This document shows positions 6,385-14,937 of a DNA stretch of 34,641 nucleotides, piece after piece. This DNA comes from a virus: IMG/VR virus record IMGVR_UViG_3300032242_001991, positions 1-34,641 of that record. One strand, written 5' to 3'. The notes under the pieces are model-generated. The model saw nothing but the letters and a program-made list of their open reading frames with translations, was not told the DNA's origin and ran no database searches. The translations under genes were made by a program, and so were the position numbers. Positions within the stretch are counted from its first letter, which is position 1, and each line of letters begins with the position of its first letter.

Positions 6385-8073
6385 ATGGCTGTAGTCCAAA
6401 TATCACGAGTACAAGTACGCAGAGGGCGTAAAAATGCAGGAACAAGTGTTCCTCAGCTGGCCAGCGGAGAAATAGGCTGGGCTATAGATAGTCAAGAGTT
6501 GTTTATCGGTAATGGCAGTATTCAAGAAGGTGCTCCTTACGTGGGTAACACTAAGATTCTTACTGAACATGACAACATTCTTGATCTAGCACTACAGTAT
6601 GAATACAAGCGTACACTAGGCACTATTCAAACAGGGCCAACTGCCGGTACTCCAATTCAGCGCACATTCCAACAACGTCTTGATGATACAGTCAGCACTA
6701 GAAGTTTTGGTACAGTAGGAGATGGTTCTTACAATGTATCTACTGATGCTTATACATTCACTACAGATGATACTGCGGCACTACAACGAGCAATTGATCA
6801 ATTGTATCTAAACGGTGTACCTGCAGGTGAACATGTTTCTGAATCAAATAGAATTGTTTTAAACATTGAGCCCGGAATCTATAAGATCAGTGCTAGTATC
6901 AAAGTCCCACCTTATGCAGTTCTTAAAGGTGCAGGCAAAGACAAAACAATCATTGTACAAACTGCTGATGCTCCTGTGTTCCAAACTGTTGGAAGTCCAA
7001 CATTGGGTGTTGCAGGATATGTTTCACTGATCAACATGACCACTTCTAATCAGCCGCAGTTTATAGATGTCAGCGGTATGACACTAAGAACCACTACTTC
7101 GATGGCTCCTGTAATGATTTTAGATTCTACAGTAAACTCTAATTTCAGCAATATTAAGTTTCAAAGCTCATTTGACCTAATAGCAAGTACTAAACATGAA
7201 TATGACTCGTGCGTACAATTACGTGCGACCAGCGGAGTAATCACTAGTAAAGATAATGTGTTTACTGAATGTGATTTTGTCAATGCCAGCTATGCTATCA
7301 ACAGCACCTATGACATAGTATCAAATACTTTTGATAATTGTTTATTTTATAATCTAGGTGAAGGTGTATTATTTGGTCAAGCTACTGATCCCTACATACC
7401 TGGACAACAAGAAGGACCACGCAATAATTCATTTTTAAACTCACGTTTTGATCTAATCAATGAACACGGAATCAATATTATTGCAGGTAGAAATAATTTA
7501 TCACAGGGTAACAAATATCTTAAAGTGGGCAACGACGGTGGTAACAGTTCTACTGCCGCGTATAGCGTAATAAACTTTGGACAAGGTAGTAATCTTAGTG
7601 ATAATGACTATTTCCAACGTGCAGAAGAATTGACCAATAAAGCAGGATTCCAAGACTATCAATATATCAGCGAAGTTAGTGGTGTTGCCCACAGCAATCA
7701 CAAGTATAATTTGCAAGTGGCTATCCAGGCTAGTGCAATTAACAGCACATTTGCTCGTTTACCAGGCAATGCAAGTTCAAGAATTAATTTGCACTATATC
7801 TATAGCAGTCAAAGTACTATGGTAGTACGTCATGGAACTTTATACATCACTGTTGACAAATTTAATAATGCTGTTAAATTGACTGATGAATATGATGTCA
7901 CAGGTAATCCGGCAAGATTTGAAAGTTTATCATTTACTGCAACACTACAAGATCAACCAGTACCGCCTGCTATTGTTGGAGACGGCAATGCAGAAACTGT
8001 GTATGTAAAGTATACAAACTCCACTGGCATCGAATCTGGTTACATTAATTATTGGTACGAAATATTAAGTTAA
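6385..8073 (+). CDS. Tail spike / fibre with Mtd-like N-terminus and pectate-lyase-type beta helix
   Basis: 562 residues from ATG 6385. An upstream in-frame GTG at 6376 is rejected because GGAG at 6373-6376 is correctly spaced for 6385. Residues 1-65 (AVVQISRVQVRRG, LASGEIGWAIDSQELFIGNGS) match the virion-attachment N-domain common to aquatic phage fibres (Mtd_N-like). From about 105 the sequence SFGTVGDG followed by DDTAALQRAID is the entry to a pectate-lyase-3 right-handed beta helix, which fills most of the protein with short repeated Asn-rich turns. Residues 470-562 are a beta-rich tip that probably contacts the host. Likely receptor binding or capsule degradation. A typical late gene. 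Confidence 0.88.
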   Translation: MAVVQISRVQVRRGRKNAGTSVPQLASGEIGWAIDSQELFIGNGSIQEGAPYVGNTKILTEHDNILDLALQYEYKRTLGTIQTGPTAGTPIQRTFQQRLDDTVSTRSFGTVGDGSYNVSTDAYTFTTDDTAALQRAIDQLYLNGVPAGEHVSESNRIVLNIEPGIYKISASIKVPPYAVLKGAGKDKTIIVQTADAPVFQTVGSPTLGVAGYVSLINMTTSNQPQFIDVSGMTLRTTTSMAPVMILDSTVNSNFSNIKFQSSFDLIASTKHEYDSCVQLRATSGVITSKDNVFTECDFVNASYAINSTYDIVSNTFDNCLFYNLGEGVLFGQATDPYIPGQQEGPRNNSFLNSRFDLINEHGINIIAGRNNLSQGNKYLKVGNDGGNSSTAAYSVINFGQGSNLSDNDYFQRAEELTNKAGFQDYQYISEVSGVAHSNHKYNLQVAIQASAINSTFARLPGNASSRINLHYIYSSQSTMVVRHGTLYITVDKFNNAVKLTDEYDVTGNPARFESLSFTATLQDQPVPPAIVGDGNAETVYVKYTNSTGIESGYINYWYEILS

Positions 8074-8076
8074 CTA

Positions 8077-8502
8077 ATGTTTGATAAAAAGTTTGAAGAT
8101 CGTCTCAGAGCATGGCACGACTTTAGAGTAACACTGTCTAACGACCCTAATCCAATACAGTCCACTATCGACTTTTGGAATCAAGCACCCGAAACTACTC
8201 GCAATATAGATCCTTATGATCTTGCCACCTGGCCCGATCCATGGCAAATGATTGAAGAAAATTCTTATTGTGAGTTTACTCGAACACTGGCCATTGTCTA
8301 TACGTTGAAGTTAACTGATCGGTTTATGGATTGGCAACCAGTATTCAAAGTGGGCATTGACAAAAGTGAGTCAAGACTGTATTATATGTGTAATATCAAT
8401 GATAGTGTGCTAGGTGTTGACTTAGAAAAAAGTGTGCATATTAACCAGGTTCCAAAAGGTATACATATACAAAAGATAATCGAGCTTCCGACAACACACT
8501 AA
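8077..8502 (+). CDS. Conserved phage protein following the tail spike
   Basis: 141 residues, starting three bases after the tail-spike stop. It has an N-terminal helical region with DPNPIQSTIDFWNQAP, a Trp/Pro-rich centre (YDLATWPDPWQMIEENSYCEF) and a beta-rich C-terminus. From memory the NPIQ...DFWNQAP and TWPDPW motifs recur in a family of uncharacterised proteins of T4-like aquatic phages. No enzyme motif or membrane segment is visible. Position suggests a tail-fibre or virion accessory role (inference). Its stop is part of the late-promoter box for nrdA. Confidence 0.75.
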   Translation: MFDKKFEDRLRAWHDFRVTLSNDPNPIQSTIDFWNQAPETTRNIDPYDLATWPDPWQMIEENSYCEFTRTLAIVYTLKLTDRFMDWQPVFKVGIDKSESRLYYMCNINDSVLGVDLEKSVHINQVPKGIHIQKIIELPTTH

Positions 8503-8505
8503 ATA
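8500..8505 (+). promoter_or_regulatory. T4-type late promoter box
   Basis: CTAAATATTC; the TAA is the stop of the preceding gene. Predicted start near 8511, giving a 19-base leader for nrdA. Confidence 0.55.
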
Positions 8506-8529
8506 TTCAACACTTTGCAAGAGAGACTA

Positions 8530-10857
8530 ATGACAACAATAACAGTAACAAAAAGAAGTGGTTTAAAAGAGCCACTAACAATCGACAAATGGCAGACACA
8601 GATTGCAAAGGTTTGTAGCGGTATAGCTGACGTAAGTCAGAGTATGATCGAAATCAAAGCACAGCCACACTTTTACGACGGTATCACAACACAAGAAATT
8701 GACGAAATAACTCTACGTGCTATCGTGGACCTAATCGATGTAGAATCAAATCCCGACATTGGACACACCAACTATCAATATGTAGCAGGCAAGCAACGTC
8801 TTAGTATGCTACGCAAAGATGTATATGGCTCCTACGAGCCTCCCCACCTTTATGAAATAGTTAAGAAGAATGTCTCAACCGGGTTGTATACACAAGAATT
8901 ACTAAACTGGTATACAGAAGAAGATTGGAATAAGATGAATGACATGCTGGATCATGAAAAAGATGAAGAGTATGGATACGCAAGCATCGAACAACTAATC
9001 GAAAAATACCTAGTGCGTAATCGCGCCACAAAGGAAATTTATGAAACCCCTCAAGTACGTTACATGGTCGCAGCCGCAACAGTCTTCCACAAAGAAGAAC
9101 CTAACACAGCTCGTATGCGATTTATCAAAGAATATTACCAGGCAGCTAGCGACGGCTTATTCACTTTGGCTACTCCTGTTCTTGCTGGTCTGGGGACTCC
9201 TACCAAGCAGTTCAGCAGTTGCGTCCTCATCAGATCAGACGACGACCTAGATAGTATCTTTGCCTCTGGCGAGATGATGGCCAAGTATGCTAGTAAACGT
9301 GCCGGCATTGGTTTGGAGATAGGACGTCTACGTCCATTAGGTAGTCCCATTAGAGGTGGAGAAATCATGCACACCGGTATGATCCCATTCTTGAAAAAGT
9401 GGTTCGGTGATCTACGCTCATGTTCACAAGGAGGCATTCGTAATGCTAGTGCTACAGTATTTTATCCCATTTGGCACCATCAGTTTGATGACCTTATTGT
9501 GCTTAAAAACAATCAGGGTACAGAAGAAACACGGGTTAGACACATGGACTATGGTGTTGTGTTATCCGCCTTTTTCTGGAGACGATTTAAAAACAAAGAA
9601 GATATAACATTCTTTGATCCCAATGAAGTACCAGACTTGTATGAAGCATTCTACAAAAATACAGAACTATTTGAAGAGCTGTATGTAAAGTATGAAAAGC
9701 GTAAAGACCTACGCAAGAAAACCATGTCCGCAGAAGAAGTATTCAAGTCGGGCATACTGAAAGAGCGCACTGATACAGGGCGTATCTATCTAGTGTTCAT
9801 TGACAACGTCATGAACCAGGGTCCGTTTGACCCAGAGTATCACACTATCTATCAGAGTAACCTATGCTGTGAAATCCTATTACCTACTAAATCTTTCAAG
9901 CGGCTTGATGATGCTGATGGCCGCATTGCTCTTTGCACACTCGGCTCGATCAACTGGGGAGCATTCCGTAATCCAGAAGACATGCGCCGTGCTTGCCGCA
10001 TTTTACAGCGCAGTCTATGCAACATACTTGATTACCAGGATTTCCTAAGTATTCAAAGTAAACTAAGCAATGACGAAATACAGCCATTAGGTATTGGTGT
10101 TACTAATCTTGCCTATTGGCATGCCAAGCGTGGTTTCAAGTATGGTGAAAAAGACGCCCTACAAGATGTTAAGGCATGGATGGAACACCAAGCGTACTAT
10201 TTGACAGAAGCCACAGTTGAACTGGCCAAAGAACGTGGCGCCTGCTTACACAGTGAAAAGACACGCTACGGACAAGGCATATTCCCCTGGGAGACACGTG
10301 CCAAAGGTTCAAATGAACTAGCAGACTTTACTCCTGAACTAGATTGGGAAACGCTACGTGGTAATATGAAGCAGTATGGTGTACGTAATGCTACACTAAT
10401 GGCCATTGCTCCAGTTGAAAGCTCAAGTGTTGTTATAAACAGTACCAACGGCATAGAAATGCCTATGAGCTTGATTAGTGTTAAGGAATCAAAAGCAGGA
10501 TCATTTGTACAAGTTGTTCCCGAGTATCATAAACTTAAGAGCAAGTATCAAATGATGTGGGATCAGAAAGACTGCGATGGCTATTTGAAAACTGCGGCTG
10601 TACTAGCGGCCTATGTTGATCAATCAATTAGCACAAACACATTTTACAATCCAGCACACTTTGCGGATCGTAAAGTGCCAACTACATTGATCGCTAAAAA
10701 TCTAATGCAAGCCCATGCATGGGGATTGAAAACATTCTACTACAGTTTGATTAACAAGCAAGGTAGTAAGGCCAAAGAAGAACTTGTACAAAGTGTTGCA
10801 CAGACTTATGTAGAAGTTGACTTTGACGAAGAAGACTGCGAGGCATGTAAACTATAA
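8530..10857 (+). CDS. nrdA: Ribonucleoside-diphosphate reductase alpha subunit, class Ia
   Basis: 775 residues from ATG 8530 (an in-frame TTG at 8515 is less likely). It reduces ribonucleoside diphosphates to deoxyribonucleotides for phage DNA synthesis. The N-terminal ATP cone is present (ITVTKRSGLKEPLTIDKW). Active-site residues are all visible: Cys231 in FSSCVLI, and Asn444, Cys446, Glu448 in SNLCCEI. The radical-transfer Tyr pair is in GLKTFYYS, and the C-terminal cysteine pair is in CEACKL, shorter than the CESGACKI of E. coli. Length and motif order match E. coli NrdA throughout. It is followed with a one-base overlap (TAATG) by an aldolase gene, then nrdB and glutaredoxin, a probable single operon. 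Confidence 0.97.
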   Translation: MTTITVTKRSGLKEPLTIDKWQTQIAKVCSGIADVSQSMIEIKAQPHFYDGITTQEIDEITLRAIVDLIDVESNPDIGHTNYQYVAGKQRLSMLRKDVYGSYEPPHLYEIVKKNVSTGLYTQELLNWYTEEDWNKMNDMLDHEKDEEYGYASIEQLIEKYLVRNRATKEIYETPQVRYMVAAATVFHKEEPNTARMRFIKEYYQAASDGLFTLATPVLAGLGTPTKQFSSCVLIRSDDDLDSIFASGEMMAKYASKRAGIGLEIGRLRPLGSPIRGGEIMHTGMIPFLKKWFGDLRSCSQGGIRNASATVFYPIWHHQFDDLIVLKNNQGTEETRVRHMDYGVVLSAFFWRRFKNKEDITFFDPNEVPDLYEAFYKNTELFEELYVKYEKRKDLRKKTMSAEEVFKSGILKERTDTGRIYLVFIDNVMNQGPFDPEYHTIYQSNLCCEILLPTKSFKRLDDADGRIALCTLGSINWGAFRNPEDMRRACRILQRSLCNILDYQDFLSIQSKLSNDEIQPLGIGVTNLAYWHAKRGFKYGEKDALQDVKAWMEHQAYYLTEATVELAKERGACLHSEKTRYGQGIFPWETRAKGSNELADFTPELDWETLRGNMKQYGVRNATLMAIAPVESSSVVINSTNGIEMPMSLISVKESKAGSFVQVVPEYHKLKSKYQMMWDQKDCDGYLKTAAVLAAYVDQSISTNTFYNPAHFADRKVPTTLIAKNLMQAHAWGLKTFYYSLINKQGSKAKEELVQSVAQTYVEVDFDEEDCEACKL

Positions 10858-11513
10858 TGCTAGAAACAATCTGTGACATAATGGTAGACGCTTATAAGCG
10901 TAATTGGATTACTAGTCGTGATGGCAATGTAAGTATTCGTCACCACGACCGTGATCACTTTTATATTACACCCAGCGGTGTACGTAAGCAGACACTACAA
11001 CCTGATCAGTTTAAAAAGATTAAAATTTGGAGAACGATTAATAGTGGCGTAGGCACGGGTGCTTTTAATTATAATTATGAAGAATTAGAGTATACTGACA
11101 TAAGCGCCAATTTAAAACCTAGTGGAGAGATTCCCCTACACTTTGGATTGCAAAAAGAAATGGGACAGCACAGTGGAGAAGTTCGTGTTGTAGTACACGT
11201 ACATCCAACTTACTGTATTGCCGCTATGCATGCCGGTATTGACCTTAGTAAGATCAGCGATGCGTTTCCAGAACTAAATCGTTATACTAAGGTAGCACCT
11301 AACGTACCAGACGTACCCCCGATTAGTCAAGAGCTAGCTGACCAGTGTCATAAAAATTTGCGGTTAGATCGAGATGGTAACATTGCCTATGATATAGTAG
11401 GCATCAAAGGACACGGTGTAGTTGCTATTGATACAAGCCCGTGGCGTGCCTATGAGCACATAGAAAGATTAGAACACATTTGCAAGATAGTACTTGCTTC
11501 AGGAAAATATTAA
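10857..11513 (+). CDS. Class II aldolase/adducin-family protein
   Basis: 218 residues with the class II aldolase fold: WITSRDGNVSIR at about 17-28, ITPSGVRK near 37-44, SGEIPLHFGL near 88-97, VVHVHPTYC near 110-118, and IKGHGVVAID near 181-190. The metal-binding histidines (HVH, and His in GHG) and the catalytic Glu of SGE are all retained, so it is probably an active zinc enzyme such as a sugar-phosphate aldolase or epimerase. The substrate cannot be read from sequence. It starts on the last base of nrdA and ends just before nrdB, so it is co-translated with ribonucleotide reductase; a link to sugar or deoxysugar supply is inference. A Tyr/Asn insert near 63-72 lies between core segments. 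Confidence 0.88.
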   Translation: MLETICDIMVDAYKRNWITSRDGNVSIRHHDRDHFYITPSGVRKQTLQPDQFKKIKIWRTINSGVGTGAFNYNYEELEYTDISANLKPSGEIPLHFGLQKEMGQHSGEVRVVVHVHPTYCIAAMHAGIDLSKISDAFPELNRYTKVAPNVPDVPPISQELADQCHKNLRLDRDGNIAYDIVGIKGHGVVAIDTSPWRAYEHIERLEHICKIVLASGKY

Positions 11514-11514
11514 A

Positions 11515-12615
11515 ATGAGTAAACAACAATACAACTTACACATAAAGACAGACTATCTTAATCGCAAGATGTTCTTAGATCCAGCAGGACCTGTTACTAT
11601 TCAACGCTTCGAAGAAGTTAAGTATAAAAAGATTGCAGACTTTGAGGCAACAGCACGTGGCTTCTTTTGGCAACCAGAAGAGATCAGTTTGACTAAAGAC
11701 AGTAATGACTTTAAAGATGCTAGCGATGCAGTCAAGCACATCTTTACTAGTAATCTGTTACGTCAAACAGCATTAGATAGTTTACAAGGTCGTGGACCAA
11801 GCCAAATCTTCATGCCGGTGATCAGTTTACCTGAATTAGAAGCACTAGTCTACAACTGGACATTCTTTGAAACTAACATTCACTCAAAGAGTTATAGTCA
11901 CATTATCCGCAATATCTATAACGTGCCTAAAGATGTGTTCAACACCATTCACGACACTAAAGAGATCGTAGACATGGCATCAAGCGTGGGCAACTATTAC
12001 GATGCATTGCATCAAATAAACTGCCGTAAACAATTAGGTGAGGACATTCCGGAGAAAGAACATATCCGTGCTATCTACATGGCACTTCATGCAAGTTACG
12101 CATTAGAAGCGTTCCGCTTTATGGTATCATTCGCTACAAGTTTAGCCATGGTTGAGAACAAGATCTTTATTGGTAATGGTAACATTATTAGTTTGATTCT
12201 ACAAGACGAATTGTTACACAAAGGATGGACTGCCTATTTGATCAATCAAGTGGTTAAGGAAGACACACGTTTTGCTGAAGCTAAACAAGAATGTGAAGCC
12301 GAAGTATATGCACTATATATGGATGTGATCCGAGAAGAAAAAGATTGGGCAAGTTATTTGTTTAAGAAAGGTCCAGTAATTGGATTAAACGCAAATATTC
12401 TACGTGACTTTGTAGACTACACGGCAGTAAGCGCCTTAAAAGAAATTGGCATCAAGTACCAAACTAGTGCTCCTAAGTCAACACCTATTCCTTGGTTTAA
12501 CAAACACGTTGATACAAGCAAGAAACAAACGGCCCTACAAGAATCAGAATCAACAAACTATGTCATTGGTGTAATGAGCGAAACATTAGACTATGACGCA
12601 CTACCAGCACTATAA
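11515..12615 (+). CDS. nrdB: Ribonucleoside-diphosphate reductase beta subunit, class Ia
   Basis: 366 residues from ATG 11515, one base after the aldolase stop; a TTG at 11494 is rejected. It houses the diiron-tyrosyl radical cofactor for NrdA. Ligand motifs are visible: Asp in TALDSLQGR, Glu in ALEAFRF, Glu and His in QDELLHKGW, and the radical Tyr127 in NIHSKSY. One oddity: the helix carrying Glu119 and His123 reads FETNIHSKSY, that is E-x3-H, where E. coli has ETIHSRSY (E-x2-H), so one residue is inserted between the two ligands. The C-terminus YDALPAL is an R1-binding tail. The class is clear. Confidence 0.96.
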   Translation: MSKQQYNLHIKTDYLNRKMFLDPAGPVTIQRFEEVKYKKIADFEATARGFFWQPEEISLTKDSNDFKDASDAVKHIFTSNLLRQTALDSLQGRGPSQIFMPVISLPELEALVYNWTFFETNIHSKSYSHIIRNIYNVPKDVFNTIHDTKEIVDMASSVGNYYDALHQINCRKQLGEDIPEKEHIRAIYMALHASYALEAFRFMVSFATSLAMVENKIFIGNGNIISLILQDELLHKGWTAYLINQVVKEDTRFAEAKQECEAEVYALYMDVIREEKDWASYLFKKGPVIGLNANILRDFVDYTAVSALKEIGIKYQTSAPKSTPIPWFNKHVDTSKKQTALQESESTNYVIGVMSETLDYDALPAL

Positions 12616-12624
12616 GAGAAAATT

Positions 12625-12867
12625 ATGATTACAGTATATTCAAAAAACAACTGTCCATTTTGTGACAGAGCAAAAGCACTATTAGAAAGCAAAAACATTC
12701 CATTCGAAGTAATCAAAATGGAAGATCAACCTGAAGCACGTGAGTTCCTTATGGAACAAGGCCTGCGTAGCGTACCACAAATTTTTAAAGATGGTACACT
12801 ACTACCTGGCGGATATCAAGGGCTTGCAAGCAAAGATGAAGAATTTTTTAACACACTAAAGGGATAA
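12625..12867 (+). CDS. Glutaredoxin
   Basis: 80 residues, typical bacterial or phage glutaredoxin length. The dithiol active site CPFC is at residues 10-13. The cis-Pro motif RSVPQIF is near 48-54 and the glutathione-binding GGYQGL near 63-68. It probably recycles NrdA disulfides, since it follows nrdB by nine bases in the same operon. A Fe-S role is possible given the IscU/IscA block downstream, but a CPFC dithiol site fits electron donation to the reductase better. Confidence 0.95.
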   Translation: MITVYSKNNCPFCDRAKALLESKNIPFEVIKMEDQPEAREFLMEQGLRSVPQIFKDGTLLPGGYQGLASKDEEFFNTLKG

Positions 12868-12868
12868 T

Positions 12869-13159
12869 ATGTTAATTGACAAAGGCGTAAGTGAAGGCGA
12901 AGTAGTTACATTTAAATTAACCAGCGGAGAAGAGATCGTTGCTAAGTTAATAGAAAACGGAGCAGTTTATTATAAACTAAGTCGCCCAATGGTTATTGGT
13001 ATGGGACAACAAGGTCCAGGTCTAATGCCTTACTTGTTTACAGTACACCCAGACAAAGAAGTCAAGTTAGCCAAAGCCACTGTTACTGTAGCAGAAGCTA
13101 CTGATACTGTGTTTGCCAAGCAGTTCTTAGAACAAACTTCAGGCATAAAACTAGCATAA
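12869..13159 (+). CDS. Small phage beta-barrel-like protein (possible Sm-like fold)
   Basis: 96 residues. The N-terminal half, EGEVVTFKLTSGEEIVAKLIENGAVYYKLSRP, has the strand spacing of an Sm/LSm-like small barrel. The second half contains GPGLMPYLFTVHPDKEVKL and an Ala/Thr-rich helix ending TSGIKLA. From memory this family occurs in many T4-like phages and is usually unannotated. It starts one base after the glutaredoxin stop and ends the nrd operon. An RNA-binding role is speculative. Confidence 0.7.
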   Translation: MLIDKGVSEGEVVTFKLTSGEEIVAKLIENGAVYYKLSRPMVIGMGQQGPGLMPYLFTVHPDKEVKLAKATVTVAEATDTVFAKQFLEQTSGIKLA

Positions 13160-13162
13160 ATA
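13157..13162 (+). promoter_or_regulatory. T4-type late promoter box
   Basis: CATAAATATT; overlaps the stop of the preceding gene. Predicted start near 13168, 14-base leader, AGGAG before ATG 13182. Confidence 0.6.
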
Positions 13163-13181
13163 TTGTTATTAGGAGAAAATA

Positions 13182-13916
13182 ATGACAACTATTGTAACTC
13201 AAGGCGGACCAGGAACTTGGACTATTACCGACGATACTTCAGCCGCCATCGCGGCACAAACCTTAGTATTACAAACTAGTCTTGATGCTATTATTTTACA
13301 AATTGGAAGTCCAGAAGTCCCGGAAACTATGCTTGCAATTATGAGCGGAACACAAGGCACGTTGTCAATTATGTCAAACAAACTACAACAAATTGACGAT
13401 AATTTAAAAAAAGTAAACATACAGCTTACTACCCTAAACGGAAAGTTGGAACAAAATAAAACTGGCCTGGCTGAAATATCAACTCACATGAGTCAACAGG
13501 CTACTATACAAAAAATGTCTTACTTAGATAATGCTAAACATATTGAATTCCAACAACAAACTACAAATAACAGTTTAAAAGATGCTGGCAAACCACCTAC
13601 AGTAGTAACACCGGCTGCATTTGTAGCAAAAGTTGAAAGTAATTTAAAAGATCTAACAACAATAAATGCTCAAACATCAGTAGTAAGCACCATCACGGAC
13701 TACTCTACATCAGCAGTTACTACAGCCTATACCAAGGCTCTTGACTGGGCGGCAAAAACTGAAATTGGTCAATGGATTACAACTACATACGCTGATTTAA
13801 AATTAAAAGTTACAGCACTGTTTAGTACTGAAATAATAAAAGAAACTGCTGACGGTGTTAAGCAAGCAGCCAACGACATTAAAAGCGGCAACGCTCCTAC
13901 TCTCGGTCCTAAATAA
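13182..13916 (+). CDS. Coiled-coil phage protein of unknown function
   Basis: 244 residues. The start TTIVTQGGPGTWTITDD is a short beta-type head. Residues 60-110 are a heptad-patterned coiled coil (MSNKLQQIDDNLKKVNIQLTTLNGKL). The rest is Thr/Ala/Ser-rich helical sequence with ALDWAAKTEIGQWI near 185-198 and an end rich in Gly/Pro. No enzyme motif. It lies two bases before the PAAR tip gene and shares its late promoter, so it is probably a baseplate or tail-associated virion protein (inference). Confidence 0.65.
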   Translation: MTTIVTQGGPGTWTITDDTSAAIAAQTLVLQTSLDAIILQIGSPEVPETMLAIMSGTQGTLSIMSNKLQQIDDNLKKVNIQLTTLNGKLEQNKTGLAEISTHMSQQATIQKMSYLDNAKHIEFQQQTTNNSLKDAGKPPTVVTPAAFVAKVESNLKDLTTINAQTSVVSTITDYSTSAVTTAYTKALDWAAKTEIGQWITTTYADLKLKVTALFSTEIIKETADGVKQAANDIKSGNAPTLGPK

Positions 13917-13918
13917 TA

Positions 13919-14902
13919 ATGCCAAGCGTAGCTAGACAAGACGTTGATGTCGCAGGCAACGAAAAATTAGTCGAAGGAGCACAGTCAGTATTAGTCAACG
14001 ATCATCCAATGGTATTGATTGGTTCAGCTAATGCATCTGGCGCCACTGTTGTTCGTGGATCGACTGTGATAGAAGCAGAGTATCGACAAATTGCTCGAGT
14101 TGGCGATTCAATGTCAGACGGTAGTAATATTACCACTGGCAGTCTAAATGTGTTTGCCTATAGCGGAGACTATTCACATGAAGCAGTACAACGCACACTA
14201 ACCTTACCTGAAGTACGAGGTCTTGCCGCTAGCACAACTACAGCTAAAAGTGATAGTGCCGCGGCCGCAGTGGGACTATCAAACAAAGGTGATGTACCAG
14301 TCGAAGCATCAGTTGGGCTACCAACCGCACCCGCTACAACTCCACTAACAGACTGTGCCGAAGATAATCTAAGTCCCACAGATAAATTTTTAAAGCTAAG
14401 TCGAACACTCGATCAATTAGCTTATGAATCAAGTAGTGGACGTTGGAAAGAAACCGGTAGCAATCCTAAAATTATCAACTGCTTTAAGAGTGTAGGATTT
14501 AATATTAACAACGACACTACTACTCCTTGGTGTGCGGCATTCGCAGGCTGGGTATTAAAAATGTGTTGCCTACCTTCACTAAAAACTCTAAGTAGTACAG
14601 CCTATAAAGGCTACGGCACATCAGTTCCATTAGGTGACCCATCTAAATGGAGATTAAATGATGTTGTGGTATTTGTAAGACCGGGCGGCGGCCATATTGG
14701 ATTTTTCAGAGGCTATAATCCCAAAACTGGTGCAGTTAAGATATTGGGCGGGAATCAAGCAGATAATTTAACCGAAGTAAATTTTGGAGGATCTTGGCCA
14801 AGTCAGATTGTTTACATTGGAAGAAGCTGGCAATTACCCACAGAATATAATGTGGCTGTTACTACTTCGGGCACAGGCGGCGCAAATATTAAGGTTGTAT
14901 AG
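13919..14902 (+). CDS. PAAR-like tail-spike tip fused to a peptidoglycan hydrolase
   Basis: 327 residues. Residues 1-85 have the repeated pattern of PAAR cone proteins (DVDVAGNEKLVEGAQSVLVN, then VVRGSTVIEAEYRQIARVGD and ITTGSLNVFA), the sharp tip of contractile tails. An Ala/Ser/Thr linker spans about 95-150. The C-terminal domain (about 155-310) resembles the TIGR02594/CHAP cysteine peptidase group: candidate catalytic Cys205 in TPWCAAFAGW, His259 in GGGHIGFF, Asn279 in GGNQ. This would place a cell-wall cutting domain on the puncturing tip. The parts are recognisable; the fusion as a working unit is inference. Confidence 0.82.
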   Translation: MPSVARQDVDVAGNEKLVEGAQSVLVNDHPMVLIGSANASGATVVRGSTVIEAEYRQIARVGDSMSDGSNITTGSLNVFAYSGDYSHEAVQRTLTLPEVRGLAASTTTAKSDSAAAAVGLSNKGDVPVEASVGLPTAPATTPLTDCAEDNLSPTDKFLKLSRTLDQLAYESSSGRWKETGSNPKIINCFKSVGFNINNDTTTPWCAAFAGWVLKMCCLPSLKTLSSTAYKGYGTSVPLGDPSKWRLNDVVVFVRPGGGHIGFFRGYNPKTGAVKILGGNQADNLTEVNFGGSWPSQIVYIGRSWQLPTEYNVAVTTSGTGGANIKVV

Positions 14903-14931
14903 TTGACATCTAAAAATATAGACTGTATAAT
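14903..14931 (+). promoter_or_regulatory. Consensus sigma70 promoter, leaderless geometry
   Basis: TTGACA (14903-14908), 17-base spacer, TATAAT (14926-14931): a perfect consensus. The predicted start, seven bases past the -10, is 14938, exactly the A of the next ATG. No Shine-Dalgarno. Confidence 0.85.
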
Positions 14932-14937
14932 ACACAC

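Noticed and set aside
7853-7876. TTGACA with AT-rich downstream sequence inside the tail-spike gene
   Set aside because: Within coding sequence, with no convincing -10 at 16-18 bases.
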